41,694 nt of DNA from Phycisphaerales bacterium (GTDB lineage: Bacteria; Planctomycetota; Phycisphaerae; Phycisphaerales; SM1A02), in NCBI GenBank assembly GCA_020345805.1, contig CP070772.1, positions 3,380,102-3,421,795 on the forward strand. Direction: 5' to 3'. Shown in pieces: positions 8,626-17,626 of the stretch (the stretch's first letter is position 1; each line of letters starts with the position of its first letter). The notes below the pieces were generated by a model, which saw only the letters and a program-made list of their open reading frames with translations, ran no database searches and was not told the DNA's origin. The position numbers were made by a program, and so were the translations under genes.

Positions 8626-9321
8626 ATGAAACCACAAGGACTCCCGGCCGTCATTGCGGCCACTTCGCTGTTGTCGGCAGGTGTTGCCCAGGCTGAACTG
8701 GTCAACTGGTACCTCCCGGGAGACACACCGTATCTCAGCACGGATGACAGCCCCTGGGTTGGCACCTCCGCCGACATGGAATACTTCTACCTGGAGGATT
8801 TCGAAGACGGTCTGCTCAACACTCCGGGACTTGATGCCTCAATCGGCGTTGTTCGCGCGCCTTGGACGGCAACCGATTCGGTGGATGCCGATGACGGCGT
8901 GATCGACGGGTTTGGAAGGGAAGGCTACTCATTCTGGCGCTACGAACCTGACGTCGCTCCATCCATCACCTTCACCTTCGAGCTGGACGTTCTGGGACTG
9001 CTTCCCACCAACGTGGGATTGGTGTGGACGGACGGCAACGACGCGGCGCTGGTCACCTTTGAGGTATTCGACGCAGACGGCCTTTCGCTCGGATCTTTCC
9101 AGACCATGCTTGGCGACGGCTACCATTCCGGCGGCACTGCTGCCGATCGGTTCCTCGGGGCCGAGTATGCGCTGGGGATATCGGCCATGACGATCTCCGC
9201 GGAGTTCGGCGGCCTGGAGGTCGACCACATTCATTACGGCGCGAGCGTGGTGCCGGCGCCTTCGGCCGCCGTCGCGGTTTTGCTCGGACTGGGTATTCGT
9301 CGCGGCCGCAGGCGTCGGTAG
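8626..9321 (+). CDS. PEP-CTERM protein, paralogue B of a tandem pair
   Basis: 231 aa, clearly homologous along its length to the preceding protein (NWYLPGDTPYLSTDDSP, YLEDFEDGLLNT, TDSVDADDG, GLVWTDGND, MLGDGYHSGGTAADRFLG). The signal peptide ends around GVAQA. The C-terminal sorting tail is VPAPSAAVAVLLGLGI followed by an Arg-rich end, shorter than in paralogue A. The ATG is preceded by a long purine-rich leader (GAAGAAAGAGAGAGAA) with GAGAG about 7 nt upstream. Recent tandem duplication is the simplest explanation of the pair. Function unknown; by analogy with PEP-CTERM proteins it is probably an exported matrix or surface protein. Confidence 0.83.
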   Translation: MKPQGLPAVIAATSLLSAGVAQAELVNWYLPGDTPYLSTDDSPWVGTSADMEYFYLEDFEDGLLNTPGLDASIGVVRAPWTATDSVDADDGVIDGFGREGYSFWRYEPDVAPSITFTFELDVLGLLPTNVGLVWTDGNDAALVTFEVFDADGLSLGSFQTMLGDGYHSGGTAADRFLGAEYALGISAMTISAEFGGLEVDHIHYGASVVPAPSAAVAVLLGLGIRRGRRRR

Positions 9322-9361
9322 GAAGACTGAGCGAACTGCAGGTTTCAATTGGGATTCACCG

Positions 9362-9386
9362 GGCCGGCTTCGCGCCGGCCTTTTTC
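9362..9386 (+). terminator. Rho-independent terminator
   Basis: GGCCGGC (9362-9368) pairs with GCCGGCC (9374-9380), loop TTCGC, followed by TTTTTC. It ends the PEP-CTERM paralogue B transcript. Confidence 0.9.
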
Positions 9387-9488
9387 TACGGTCCATGCCC
9401 GCCTGCTTGACACCGCCGGCCAGATGCCACCACGGCGCGCGTCGCCGCTGGTTGTATACTCTTCCCTCCTCAACTGCGGGTCCCCCTG

Positions 9489-10763
9489 ATGCCCCCACAC
9501 GCCGGATCAAGCCAGAGGCACTATCCCAGCGCGCTGTATCTGGGGCAGCCGGGGGCGGTCGACCGCGAGCTCGACTGGATTGTGCGGCTGCTGCCCGATT
9601 TTGACGCGGATGCGAATCGGCTGCTCCTGTTCGCCCAGAGCGGGGCGTCGGGCGGGTGGCCCCTGTCCGCCGGCGACGCGGGCAGCGCATACTGTGCCCT
9701 GCCGCAGGAGTGCTTCGGCCGGGTCATTGTCGGAACGACATGTCGTCTCTTCAGGAATCCGTGGTCGCAGGCCATGCTCAGCCACCTCTATGCTGCGGTG
9801 AGGCCCGGGGGATCCCTGGTGGTGCCGTTTGTGAGTGAGGCCGAGGCTCAACGTAAGGGCTATTGGTCCCGGACCGCCCTGGAGCAGTTCTTCGGCCACG
9901 GCGGCCGCGAGCCGGGGGATCAGGGGGTTCTGGTTCTGACCCGGGAGGGCGCACCTCCCGTGGTGGATTCAACGCTTCGGTGGCATTTCGGTCACCGCGG
10001 CTCGCTCCCGGCCGCCCATGCCGAGCTGAGATCCAGAGCCGGTGGAATCGAGCTGGCCGGCGTGCGGGCGTTGCTCGGCCCCATGCTCCTGAGCGAGGAA
10101 CCGATCGCCATCGACGAACTGACCTTGGCGGACGTTCTTGAATCCGAAGGACTCGAGTCGGTACTGGCGGTTGAGGACTACCTCATCGGTGGGGTGGGCT
10201 ACAAGAGCGCCTTGCTGAACCACATCGCCCGGCGGTATTTGCCGCCGGACCGACCCCTGCGTTTTCTCGACCAGGGCGGAGGGGCGGGCTTTCTCGCCGC
10301 GGAACTGGCCCTGCAGCCGGACCTGACGGTGCAAAGATCCGTCTGTGTCGATGCCTCCCTGGCCATGGCGCTGACCGCCCGGCGAATGCACGACGGCCTC
10401 CGCCGGGCTCTCGCGGACCGGTTCGCCTTCAGCCTGACCCGGGCCGGGAACTTCACCTACGCGGATCAATACGACCTCATCTCCTTCATCAGCGCTCTGA
10501 TGTACATGCCGCGCGATGAAGCCCGAGACGCGGCATCGCGAGCGTTTGAGGCGTTGAGGCCGGGTGGCGTCCTGATCGTACACGAGAACATCAAGTCGCC
10601 CTCATACAAACGGGACTACGACCTCATGTTCACCGTCGAGGAGCTCGAAGCGCTGTTGAGTCCCTTCGGGACGCCCGAGTATTACCTTTCGACTGCGACC
10701 ATCGAGATCCCGCGCGAACAGGTCGGGCAGCGCAGCGTCTTCCGCGTGATCCAGAAGCAGTGA
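9489..10763 (+). CDS. SAM-dependent methyltransferase with an N-terminal half-domain
   Basis: 424 aa, soluble. The C-terminal half is a class I methyltransferase: motif I FLDQGGGAGFLAAEL (about 259-273), an acidic residue after the next strand (VCVDAS), YDLISFISALMYMPRDE, and RPGGVLIVHENIKS. The N-terminal half (about 75-150) has LFRNPWSQAMLSHLYAAVRPGGSLVVPF and GYWSRTALEQFFG, resembling the second half of such a domain without its SAM-binding loop. The same architecture recurs in the protein encoded at 17627-18856. First gene of the glycan-decoration block, followed on the same strand by sulfotransferase and CE4-like genes. The target (sugar O- or N-methylation) is inferred only from context. 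Confidence 0.8.
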   Translation: MPPHAGSSQRHYPSALYLGQPGAVDRELDWIVRLLPDFDADANRLLLFAQSGASGGWPLSAGDAGSAYCALPQECFGRVIVGTTCRLFRNPWSQAMLSHLYAAVRPGGSLVVPFVSEAEAQRKGYWSRTALEQFFGHGGREPGDQGVLVLTREGAPPVVDSTLRWHFGHRGSLPAAHAELRSRAGGIELAGVRALLGPMLLSEEPIAIDELTLADVLESEGLESVLAVEDYLIGGVGYKSALLNHIARRYLPPDRPLRFLDQGGGAGFLAAELALQPDLTVQRSVCVDASLAMALTARRMHDGLRRALADRFAFSLTRAGNFTYADQYDLISFISALMYMPRDEARDAASRAFEALRPGGVLIVHENIKSPSYKRDYDLMFTVEELEALLSPFGTPEYYLSTATIEIPREQVGQRSVFRVIQKQ

Positions 10764-10950
10764 TCATGGAACACCGACGCGGGGGCGAGCCCGATCGGCT
10801 CTCCGTGGCGGCTAAGGGGAGACCTGCACGAGAGATCGGCCCGGAGGGTAGAATGGCGGTCCTGCCCGCCGGCCACACCACGGATTGCGGATCTCGCGGC
10901 GAGGCCGAGCTTGCTTCATCCTCCGCAGGCCGCCACAGGAGATGGATCCC

Positions 10951-11790
10951 ATGACCGGGCTTCGAGCCGCCTTTATGCTCTCAACAGGACGATCCGGCAC
11001 CGGAACGCTGGCCCATCTCTGTCAGCAGTCATCCCTGGCCATGGCCTACCATGTCCCGGCACCCGAGATGATTGAAGAGAACTTCCTCGTGCAGCAGGGG
11101 ATCAGGACCCCTGAAGAGGTCGTGGGCATGAAGGTCGCCGGTATCCGCGAACTGGTTGCCGAGCACGAGCGTGCGGAAGACAAGGTCTACGTGGAAACGA
11201 ACAGCAAGCTTTCACTGCTGGCGGCGGCCCTCGATCGCCATTTCGACTGCCGCTTCATGTGGGTGATTCGAGATCCGTTTCAGTTCGTCAATTCCGGCCT
11301 GAATCGGAAATGGTATTCGGGCAAGGGAGGGATCTGGGATCAGACCCGTGAGCGTCCCGTTCAGGGATGGCCACGCGACTGGGGCCCCACCGAAAAGATC
11401 GCCTGGCTCTGGTGCGAGATCAACTCGGGCATCGAGCGGCAGATAGATCGCCTGGCCCACCCTCCCCGGGTGTGTTTCCTCGAAGAGCTCCTCTCCGACG
11501 CGGCGGCCACCGTGGACCTCATGCACTGGCTCGGCCTGCCTGACCTCGATGAAGCCGACGTGCGAAGAATCTACGATCTGCACATCAACTCCGGAATGTA
11601 CTCCGCGCCCCGGGATGACCGCACGGGAGATCACATCTTCGGGCAGCGGAATGAACAGCGCATGCCCGAACTCGACTTCGATCAGCGCGTCGTGCGCGAC
11701 ATCATCCACCAACACTGGCCATCCGCCCGCGCCGATCACTATCTGCAATCCCGGGCCGTTTCCCCCCATGCCCATGACCGAGCTGAATGA
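10951..11790 (+). CDS. sulfotransferase-like protein
   Basis: 279 aa from the ATG at 10951, preceded by AGGAG with 9-nt spacing; this start places the P-loop-like motif near the N-terminus as usual. MLSTGRSGTGTLAHL (residues 9-23) fits the PAPS 5'-phosphosulfate-binding loop, and WVIRDPFQFVNSGLNRKW (about 105) fits the 3'-phosphate-binding segment with its Arg and Ser. It probably moves sulfate from PAPS to a hydroxyl of a sugar. The 3' end overlaps the next gene by about 20 bp, implying translational coupling with the CE4-like protein. Cytosolic. Acceptor unknown. Confidence 0.8.
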   Translation: MTGLRAAFMLSTGRSGTGTLAHLCQQSSLAMAYHVPAPEMIEENFLVQQGIRTPEEVVGMKVAGIRELVAEHERAEDKVYVETNSKLSLLAAALDRHFDCRFMWVIRDPFQFVNSGLNRKWYSGKGGIWDQTRERPVQGWPRDWGPTEKIAWLWCEINSGIERQIDRLAHPPRVCFLEELLSDAAATVDLMHWLGLPDLDEADVRRIYDLHINSGMYSAPRDDRTGDHIFGQRNEQRMPELDFDQRVVRDIIHQHWPSARADHYLQSRAVSPHAHDRAE

Positions 11791-12574
11791 ACCGTCGAGT
11801 TACCGCGACTGGCTTGCCCTCTTCACCGAACGCGGCGCGGAGTTGTGTCTCCATCGGGAGATTACGAGAAGTTCCGACCGTCTGAGGATTTTTCTTCGGC
11901 ATGACATCGATCTGCTGGACGCCGAGCTGATCACAAGGTGTGCCGATTTCGAAGCCGAAGCGGGCGTTCACAGCACGTGGTTCTTCCTTTCCGCCGGCGA
12001 CAAGCGGTACAAGGGGCAGGGCAAGACCGCCGAACGGCTCATCGGCCGGCTTCTGCGCGACGGGCACGAGATCGGCTATCACGTGAACGCCTGGGAGAAG
12101 CCGGGGACGTTCGAGATAGCCGACGATCCGATCGGGCAGCTCGATGAGGATCTGAAATGGTTTGCCGACGTCTGCGGCCGGCCCGTGACCACCGCGGCGG
12201 CGCACGGCATTCCGCATCATAAGGACCAGGTTTCGAATCTCTCCATGTTCGAGCCGCTCCTGGAGCGCAACGTAACCCTCGTCGATCCGTTCATCATTCG
12301 AGGCGGGGCCGCCGGTCGGCGAATACCCCATTTCCATCACCGTTCGGTCAATCCGTTGCTGGCCGACGCGCCGCTGATCGCCTATGTCGGCGACTCCGGC
12401 GGTCCCGTGCGGAAGTGCTGGTCGGACCTTTCCTCGATGATGTGTGACGGCGCGATCGTGGTGTTCAACACCCATTGCGGCAACTACGATATCCATCGCA
12501 GGCTCGAGTACCGGCAATCAGCCGCCAAGGCGGGTGCGATACCCGATGAGTGCGATCGCGTGATCCTGGTCTGA
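11768..12574 (+). CDS. CE4/NodB-fold polysaccharide deacetylase-like protein
   Basis: 268 aa (ATG 11768; ATG 11774 is equally possible), starting inside the sulfotransferase gene. Motifs of the deacetylase-like fold are in order: FLRHDIDLLDAEL (metal-site His and Asp), HSTWFFL, GHEIGYHVNA, AAAHGIPHH, and near the end VFNTHCGNYDI. These recur in the C-terminal domain of the protein encoded at 20694-22205. It has no signal peptide, so it would act in the cytoplasm on a precursor such as a lipid- or nucleotide-linked sugar, unlike many secreted CE4 enzymes. An N- or O-deacetylase is likely but not proven. Confidence 0.78.
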   Translation: MPMTELNEPSSYRDWLALFTERGAELCLHREITRSSDRLRIFLRHDIDLLDAELITRCADFEAEAGVHSTWFFLSAGDKRYKGQGKTAERLIGRLLRDGHEIGYHVNAWEKPGTFEIADDPIGQLDEDLKWFADVCGRPVTTAAAHGIPHHKDQVSNLSMFEPLLERNVTLVDPFIIRGGAAGRRIPHFHHRSVNPLLADAPLIAYVGDSGGPVRKCWSDLSSMMCDGAIVVFNTHCGNYDIHRRLEYRQSAAKAGAIPDECDRVILV

Positions 12575-12669
12575 CCCGACCGGCTGGCTTCACCGGGCAG
12601 GGCAGGCGCCAACGGAGCCGGTCCTCAGACGGGAGTTGACATGTCCGACAACATGACCGGGAGAACATC

Positions 12670-13770
12670 GTGAAGATCGCCACCATTGTCGGCGCACGCC
12701 CCCAGTTCATAAAGGCCGCGGTCGTCAGCCGCGTCATTCGGGAGCGCAACCGCGAAGTCGGCGCCGACGAGGGCATCTCCGAGTCCATCATCCACACCGG
12801 CCAGCATTTCGACACCAACATGTCCGAGGTCTTCTTCGAGGAGATGGACATCCCGCGGCCCGATCATCACCTCGGTATCGGCGGGGGCAGTCACGGCCAG
12901 ATGACCGGCCGGATGATCGAGCGCATCGAGGCGATCCTCACGGATGATCCGCCGGACTGGGTGCTCGTGTATGGCGACACCAACTCCACTCTCGCCGGGG
13001 CCCTGGCCGCGGTGAAGCTGCACATTCCCCTCGCTCACGTCGAGGCGGGGCTGCGATCCTTCAACCGCCGCATGCCCGAGGAAATCAACCGCGTGCTGAC
13101 GGATCACGCGGCAAACCTGGTCTTTGCCCCCACGGACGTGGCGGTCCAGAACCTGAAAAGGGAAGGCATCGACCCGAAACTGATCGCCCGGGTCGGAGAC
13201 GTGATGTACGACGCGATGCTTTTCTACCGGAGCATCGCGTCGGATCGCAGCACGATCATCTCCGATTTGGGCCTGACCTCGAAACAATACGTGCTGGCCA
13301 CGGTGCATCGGGCTGAGAACACGGACGACCCGGTGCGGCTCAAAGGGATCATGGATGGGCTGGCCGGGCTGAATAAGGATCTGGCCGTCGTGCTGCCCCT
13401 GCATCCGCGCACCAGAAAGATGCTCTCGCAGCAGAGGATCATCGACGAGACCTCACAGCGCATCAGGCTGATCGATCCTGTCGGCTATCTCGACATGGTC
13501 ATGCTGGAAGCGTCGGCGGCGCTGATCGCCACCGATTCCGGAGGCGTGCAGAAGGAAGCCTACTTCAATCGCGTGCCTTGCCTCACTCTTCGCGACGAGA
13601 CGGAATGGGTCGAGCTTGTCACCGCAGGAGCCAACCGTGTCGTGGGCACCGACCCTCGGAAGATCGTGGAAGCCGGGACGGCGGCGTTGCAAACCAGGAT
13701 CGATCAGGGCAATCTCTACGGCGACGGCCGGGCCGGGGAGGCCATCATCGACCGGTTGCTCGGCGAGTAG
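12670..13770 (+). CDS. wecB: UDP-N-acetylglucosamine 2-epimerase (non-hydrolysing)
   Basis: 366 aa, GTG start preceded by GGGAGAA. It interconverts UDP-GlcNAc and UDP-ManNAc. Family motifs are complete: GARPQFIKAA (8-17), HTGQHFD (42-48), VYGDTNST with Asp103, HVEAGLRS with Glu125, RMPEEINR with Glu137/138, TVHRAEN with His213, PLHPRT, DSGGVQKEA and LRDETEW. Length is that of the family. It follows the CE4-like gene by 95 bp on the same strand and would supply an activated ManNAc residue for the polysaccharide. No UDP-ManNAc dehydrogenase (wecC) is seen here. Cytosolic. High confidence for the family. Confidence 0.95.
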   Translation: MKIATIVGARPQFIKAAVVSRVIRERNREVGADEGISESIIHTGQHFDTNMSEVFFEEMDIPRPDHHLGIGGGSHGQMTGRMIERIEAILTDDPPDWVLVYGDTNSTLAGALAAVKLHIPLAHVEAGLRSFNRRMPEEINRVLTDHAANLVFAPTDVAVQNLKREGIDPKLIARVGDVMYDAMLFYRSIASDRSTIISDLGLTSKQYVLATVHRAENTDDPVRLKGIMDGLAGLNKDLAVVLPLHPRTRKMLSQQRIIDETSQRIRLIDPVGYLDMVMLEASAALIATDSGGVQKEAYFNRVPCLTLRDETEWVELVTAGANRVVGTDPRKIVEAGTAALQTRIDQGNLYGDGRAGEAIIDRLLGE

Positions 13771-13873
13771 TGCGAAGTGCGGGCTGGCCAGCTAATTGGC
13801 GACAACGTGCATGCCCCGTTTCCCAAGCACCAATGAGGCGAGCACGACAAACATGATGGTCCGAGACAGGTGT

Positions 13874-14803
13874 ATGGTGGCAACATTGCGTTTTGTGTAT
13901 TCACTGATGATCGCATCATCTCTGTTGGCGTTGGCGGGCTGTGCGCGTGGCGACAACGATTCCACCACTGAAGGGGCCACCCGCTCACTTGCAGAACTCG
14001 CGCGCCGTGGAGACGTGGAGGGTGTGCGTCTCGCGATTGCCAACGGAGCGGATCTGGAGCGGTGCGATGAACTCGGCCTCACGCCGATTCATTATGCCAG
14101 CCTCGCCGGTCATCCAGAGATCGTTGGCTTGTTGCTCGATGGCGGTTGTCCTCCGGATCTCCAGGACCAAGCCGTATCGGGCACGCCACTGCATCATGCA
14201 GCCGGCACGATCAAGCCAACGAGAGCATACGCCGGTCCGTTCGAAGGGCGCCGTGCCGTTATTGAACGTCTGTTGGAGGAGGATGTGTCCATCGACAGCC
14301 GGATTCCCCAAGGACCGACTGCTCTGTGCTGGGCGGTGCGGAACGCCGACTACGAAATGGCGTCATGGCTTATTGACAACGGGGCGCGGCCCGATCAAGC
14401 GATCGAGGGAAGGACGCTCCTGCATGTCCTGTCGTCATCCATTGGCACGGTTCGCGGGAACGAACAACAACTTACCGGTCTCCTCGTGCAAAACGGCGTG
14501 GCAATAGACGCTCTGGATTCGGACGGGCAGACAGCTCTGTACCGCGCGGTGGCGGAGGGTCTGCCCGTGATGGCACTGGCTCTACTTGAGCATGGAGCTT
14601 CACCGAACTTGACCGACAAGAACGGCAATGCGCCGATCCACAAAGCGGTGGAGTACGGCAATATAGAAGTGGTCAAAGCCCTTCTGGAGAATGAGGCGGA
14701 CCTCACACTGCGCGGCCATCTCTGGAAGACCCCCTTGGAGTTGGCTCGCGACCGAGGACACACAGAACTCGTGGAGTTGCTGGAAAGGGCCGCCGACGAG
14801 TAG
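13874..14803 (+). CDS. ankyrin-repeat lipoprotein
   Basis: 309 aa from the ATG at 13874. The N-terminus MVATLRFVYSLMIASSLLALAGC is a lipoprotein signal with lipobox LALAGC (Cys23), so it is probably anchored to a membrane and faces the periplasm. The rest is about seven ankyrin repeats (for example GLTPIHYASLAGHPEIVGLLLDGG, GQTALYRAVAEG, GNAPIHKAVEYGNIEVVKALLE). Longer starts upstream lack this signal logic. Ankyrin repeats bind proteins; no partner is evident. The gene sits inside the glycan block, convergent to the next gene by 28 bp, and its base composition looks less GC-rich than its neighbours. Confidence 0.82.
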   Translation: MVATLRFVYSLMIASSLLALAGCARGDNDSTTEGATRSLAELARRGDVEGVRLAIANGADLERCDELGLTPIHYASLAGHPEIVGLLLDGGCPPDLQDQAVSGTPLHHAAGTIKPTRAYAGPFEGRRAVIERLLEEDVSIDSRIPQGPTALCWAVRNADYEMASWLIDNGARPDQAIEGRTLLHVLSSSIGTVRGNEQQLTGLLVQNGVAIDALDSDGQTALYRAVAEGLPVMALALLEHGASPNLTDKNGNAPIHKAVEYGNIEVVKALLENEADLTLRGHLWKTPLELARDRGHTELVELLERAADE

Positions 14804-14831
14804 GCGCGATCCCCTCTTCCGCCAATAGCCA

Positions 14832-17519
14832 TCAATCCCAAGTGATGATCCGTGGCATGTTCGCGTTGAACTGGGCGCAGACTGTCTTTGTATGACCGTC
14901 AGGCAGATCGATCTCGATCTGCACATCGGCGAGGGTGCGCCTCGCGATGAGATCCACCGAGCTCTCCCCGCATCCGACCACGCCGATTCCGCCGTATGAC
15001 ATTACCCGCCGGCATCGATCCACCACCGCGTCCACCGTAGCGCACCACGCATCTGCAAGATCCTCACGATCCAGCAGCTCCTCCAGGAGGCGCTGATCGA
15101 GGTCCGGATGACTGCCGACGATTACGTGCCCGCCGCCGGCCAGCAGTTGCCGGAACTCTTCGATGCGCCGGTCGAAGTATGTCAGGTCCGCCTCGTCCGT
15201 CGAGCCCTCCAGCGGGAAGTGAAGAGGAGTCAGCCACATGGTTGCGGGCTTGCCGGTCGCAGCATCCCCCCGCCATCCCGGCCGCGGCCGACTCAACTGG
15301 CCGGCGAGCATCTCACCGTAGGCCGCCCCCGCTTTGTCCAGACCGTGCAAAGTGGCCTGGCCTCGCCAGTACTCGCTGTTGGGCGCTGAATGATGTGTCA
15401 CTCCGCAACCGGTGACGTCGTCCCGGCACGACAGGGCATGCACACCAACCTCCTGAAGATAGCGGGGCAGAAGTCCGGCGAGCCTTTCGCCGAACGGCGT
15501 ACCGGGGATTGCGTACCAGGAGGCGCACGCGCTGTTCAGGCGGCGGCCGTGAAGGCGCACGATCTCCTCCACCCGCTCCGCCGGAATGTTGCGGTCGAGG
15601 TCGTAGCGAACACTGAACGCGGCGCGGTATCCGTGCGGCCACGGCGCGATGCGGACAAGCGGCTGCCCCGCCTCCTTCTGCAGGCGGCGGAAGACCGCCA
15701 TCCACACCGATTCGATCTTCGCCGCCAGAGGTTGATAGTTGTCTTCCTGCAACTCGTACTGGCCGTTTTCGACTTCCGGCGGGCTGACCGACAGCAGCCA
15801 GTTGTCCAGCAGCGAGCGGGAGATTCTGCGCTTCTCGGGATCCAGCAGCACACCGCGGCCGGAATCTGCCTCGACGGCCAGGGGCTCTTTCTGCGAACCG
15901 AAGCAGTCCCACCGGAGCGGCTCATCCCACGATCGCCTTCGGCGCGGCTGGTAATCCGGTTCGCTTTTCCACACCGATTCCAGCAGCACGGCCGCAAGGG
16001 CCGGGGAGTAGCAGGATGAGCGTGCGCCGGCGGCGCTGCGCACGCACACCTGTTGCCGGTCAAAGAACTGTTCGGAGTAAAGCCGGTCCACGCATTTCCG
16101 GAATCTGACGGCATCATCCAACAGGAGCGAGGCGATACCGCAGTGGACCAGCTGCATGGTCCGCGCGGCCTCAGGTATCAGCGAATCAATGTGGCCCCGC
16201 AGTTTTTCACCCAGCCCTTCGCGATCGCGCAGTGCGAAGGCCGAAAGAAACTCGGGGCAGCTCAGGTAGGTCTTGTCGGTGAAGAGCTCGATGGCGCCTT
16301 GCTGCGCCGACTGACGCCTCGCTTCCGAGGCGTTGGCAAGTTCGAGAATGGCCGCCGGCAGTGACGCGGCGATCGATTCCTCGCGGCCTCCCCGGCGCAG
16401 CAACGCGCAAAGTTCCCGTTCAGTCTCGGTCGGCAGGTCCGCATCGTCGGGCAACAGGGCAATCAGCTCCTCCGCCAACGCCCGACGGGCGGGGCGGTCG
16501 CCCCGCAGGAGCATGAATATCGCCACATAGAGTTCCAGCCGTTCCGCGCTCGACAATCCGCCCCGGCGCTTGGCCAGCCTCTTGACGGCGTAGTAGAACG
16601 AGAGCGTGCAGACGTTGTCGGTCTGCGACCGGGTCGGATCGGCGGTGGGGACCGAAACATGACGGCGGGACGCGGGAAGAGGGACAGTGTGTTCGGCACC
16701 CGAAGATCCGGGGATGGTGATGCGGCTCTCACCCTCCAGAATCCGCTCGCCGGTCGCGAGGCGCCAGATCGCCCGATCGCCGCCTGCGTTCGGCATCCAC
16801 TGCTCCGGCCCGAAGGCAATGGCGCTGTGCAGAGAACGAGGCAGCTCATCGTCGGCTGAGAACACCCGCACCTGGGGCAGGCCGAGAGCGGTGATGAGCA
16901 GTTCCGCGGCCTGCCGCCAGGAGCCCTCGGTCGGGGTGAGCAGCGCTATGGAGGGCGCCTCAGCCGGAGGCTGCCGTCCCGCCGCCGCCTCGGCGGTGAG
17001 TTCCCTCACCTTCCCCGGCACCCCCATGATCCATGCCCCGTCCGGATAGGAGCCCTGGGTGACCACCGCCCCGCAGGCGACGAAGGTCCCCGCTCCCAAG
17101 CGGGCCCCGGGCAGGATCGAGACATTCGCCGAGATCAGGCAGTTCTCCCCGATCACCACGCGGTCATAGACATAGCCGCGCTCGAAGAACGCCCTTCCGT
17201 CAGGCGTCACATCGTGGTTGGCGCTGTGGATAAACAGGCGGGGGCCGATCCGGGCGTGACGACCGATCCAAACTCCCCCGCTGCCGTAGATGATCGCGCC
17301 GTTGTTGATCCTCGCATCGTCATCCAGAACGATGTGCTGGGGGTGACTGAAGCGACAGCCCTCGAAGATCCTGACCCCCCGGCCCATGCGGAGGAAGAAA
17401 GGGGCGTAGGCCTCGCGGCGGCGGGCGATCCCTTCCTCGCCGGGCACATCGGCCAACTCGGCCTGCACCGTCTCCCAGGCGGCCTGCGGTTCATCCTGTT
17501 CGGCGGGCATCCGGGTCAT
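14832..17519 (-). CDS. fusion: hexapeptide-repeat acyltransferase plus CE4-like domain
   Basis: 895 aa. Residues about 45-172 form a left-handed beta-helix acyltransferase of the WbbJ/maltose acetyltransferase type, with repeats such as VVIGENCLISANVSILPG, HSANHDV (candidate catalytic His102) and the terminal GVPGKV. Residues 180-620 match nothing I recognise; parts are helical and Arg/Glu-rich. Residues about 630-850 look like a CE4-like domain: YRAAFSVRYDLDRN (637-643), EVGVHALSC, GVTHHSAPN and VIVGSHPDLDQ, corresponding to VRHDYDR, TLHSEA, YTTHGG and VVMNHPDIH in the protein at 19027-20580. The first His of the HD motif is Tyr639 here, so metal binding may be altered. No signal peptide. 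It probably acylates a sugar; the C-terminal domain may bind or edit. Confidence 0.75.
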   Translation of the reverse strand: MTRMPAEQDEPQAAWETVQAELADVPGEEGIARRREAYAPFFLRMGRGVRIFEGCRFSHPQHIVLDDDARINNGAIIYGSGGVWIGRHARIGPRLFIHSANHDVTPDGRAFFERGYVYDRVVIGENCLISANVSILPGARLGAGTFVACGAVVTQGSYPDGAWIMGVPGKVRELTAEAAAGRQPPAEAPSIALLTPTEGSWRQAAELLITALGLPQVRVFSADDELPRSLHSAIAFGPEQWMPNAGGDRAIWRLATGERILEGESRITIPGSSGAEHTVPLPASRRHVSVPTADPTRSQTDNVCTLSFYYAVKRLAKRRGGLSSAERLELYVAIFMLLRGDRPARRALAEELIALLPDDADLPTETERELCALLRRGGREESIAASLPAAILELANASEARRQSAQQGAIELFTDKTYLSCPEFLSAFALRDREGLGEKLRGHIDSLIPEAARTMQLVHCGIASLLLDDAVRFRKCVDRLYSEQFFDRQQVCVRSAAGARSSCYSPALAAVLLESVWKSEPDYQPRRRRSWDEPLRWDCFGSQKEPLAVEADSGRGVLLDPEKRRISRSLLDNWLLSVSPPEVENGQYELQEDNYQPLAAKIESVWMAVFRRLQKEAGQPLVRIAPWPHGYRAAFSVRYDLDRNIPAERVEEIVRLHGRRLNSACASWYAIPGTPFGERLAGLLPRYLQEVGVHALSCRDDVTGCGVTHHSAPNSEYWRGQATLHGLDKAGAAYGEMLAGQLSRPRPGWRGDAATGKPATMWLTPLHFPLEGSTDEADLTYFDRRIEEFRQLLAGGGHVIVGSHPDLDQRLLEELLDREDLADAWCATVDAVVDRCRRVMSYGGIGVVGCGESSVDLIARRTLADVQIEIDLPDGHTKTVCAQFNANMPRIITWD

Positions 17520-17626
17520 GGGCGGAGCACATGGTACAGGTCAGAGAGGCTGAATGGGTTCCGTCGCGGCCACTCTTTCCGGCGATCGGGCCGGTTGCGG
17601 TCGCCACGGCCAACCCTGCCGGCCGC

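Noticed and set aside
12575..12669. Possible hairpin (ACCGGCT with AGCCGGT) between the CE4-like gene and wecB
   Set aside because: Only 7 bp of stem, a loop longer than 30 nt and no T-tract; probably chance in GC-rich sequence.
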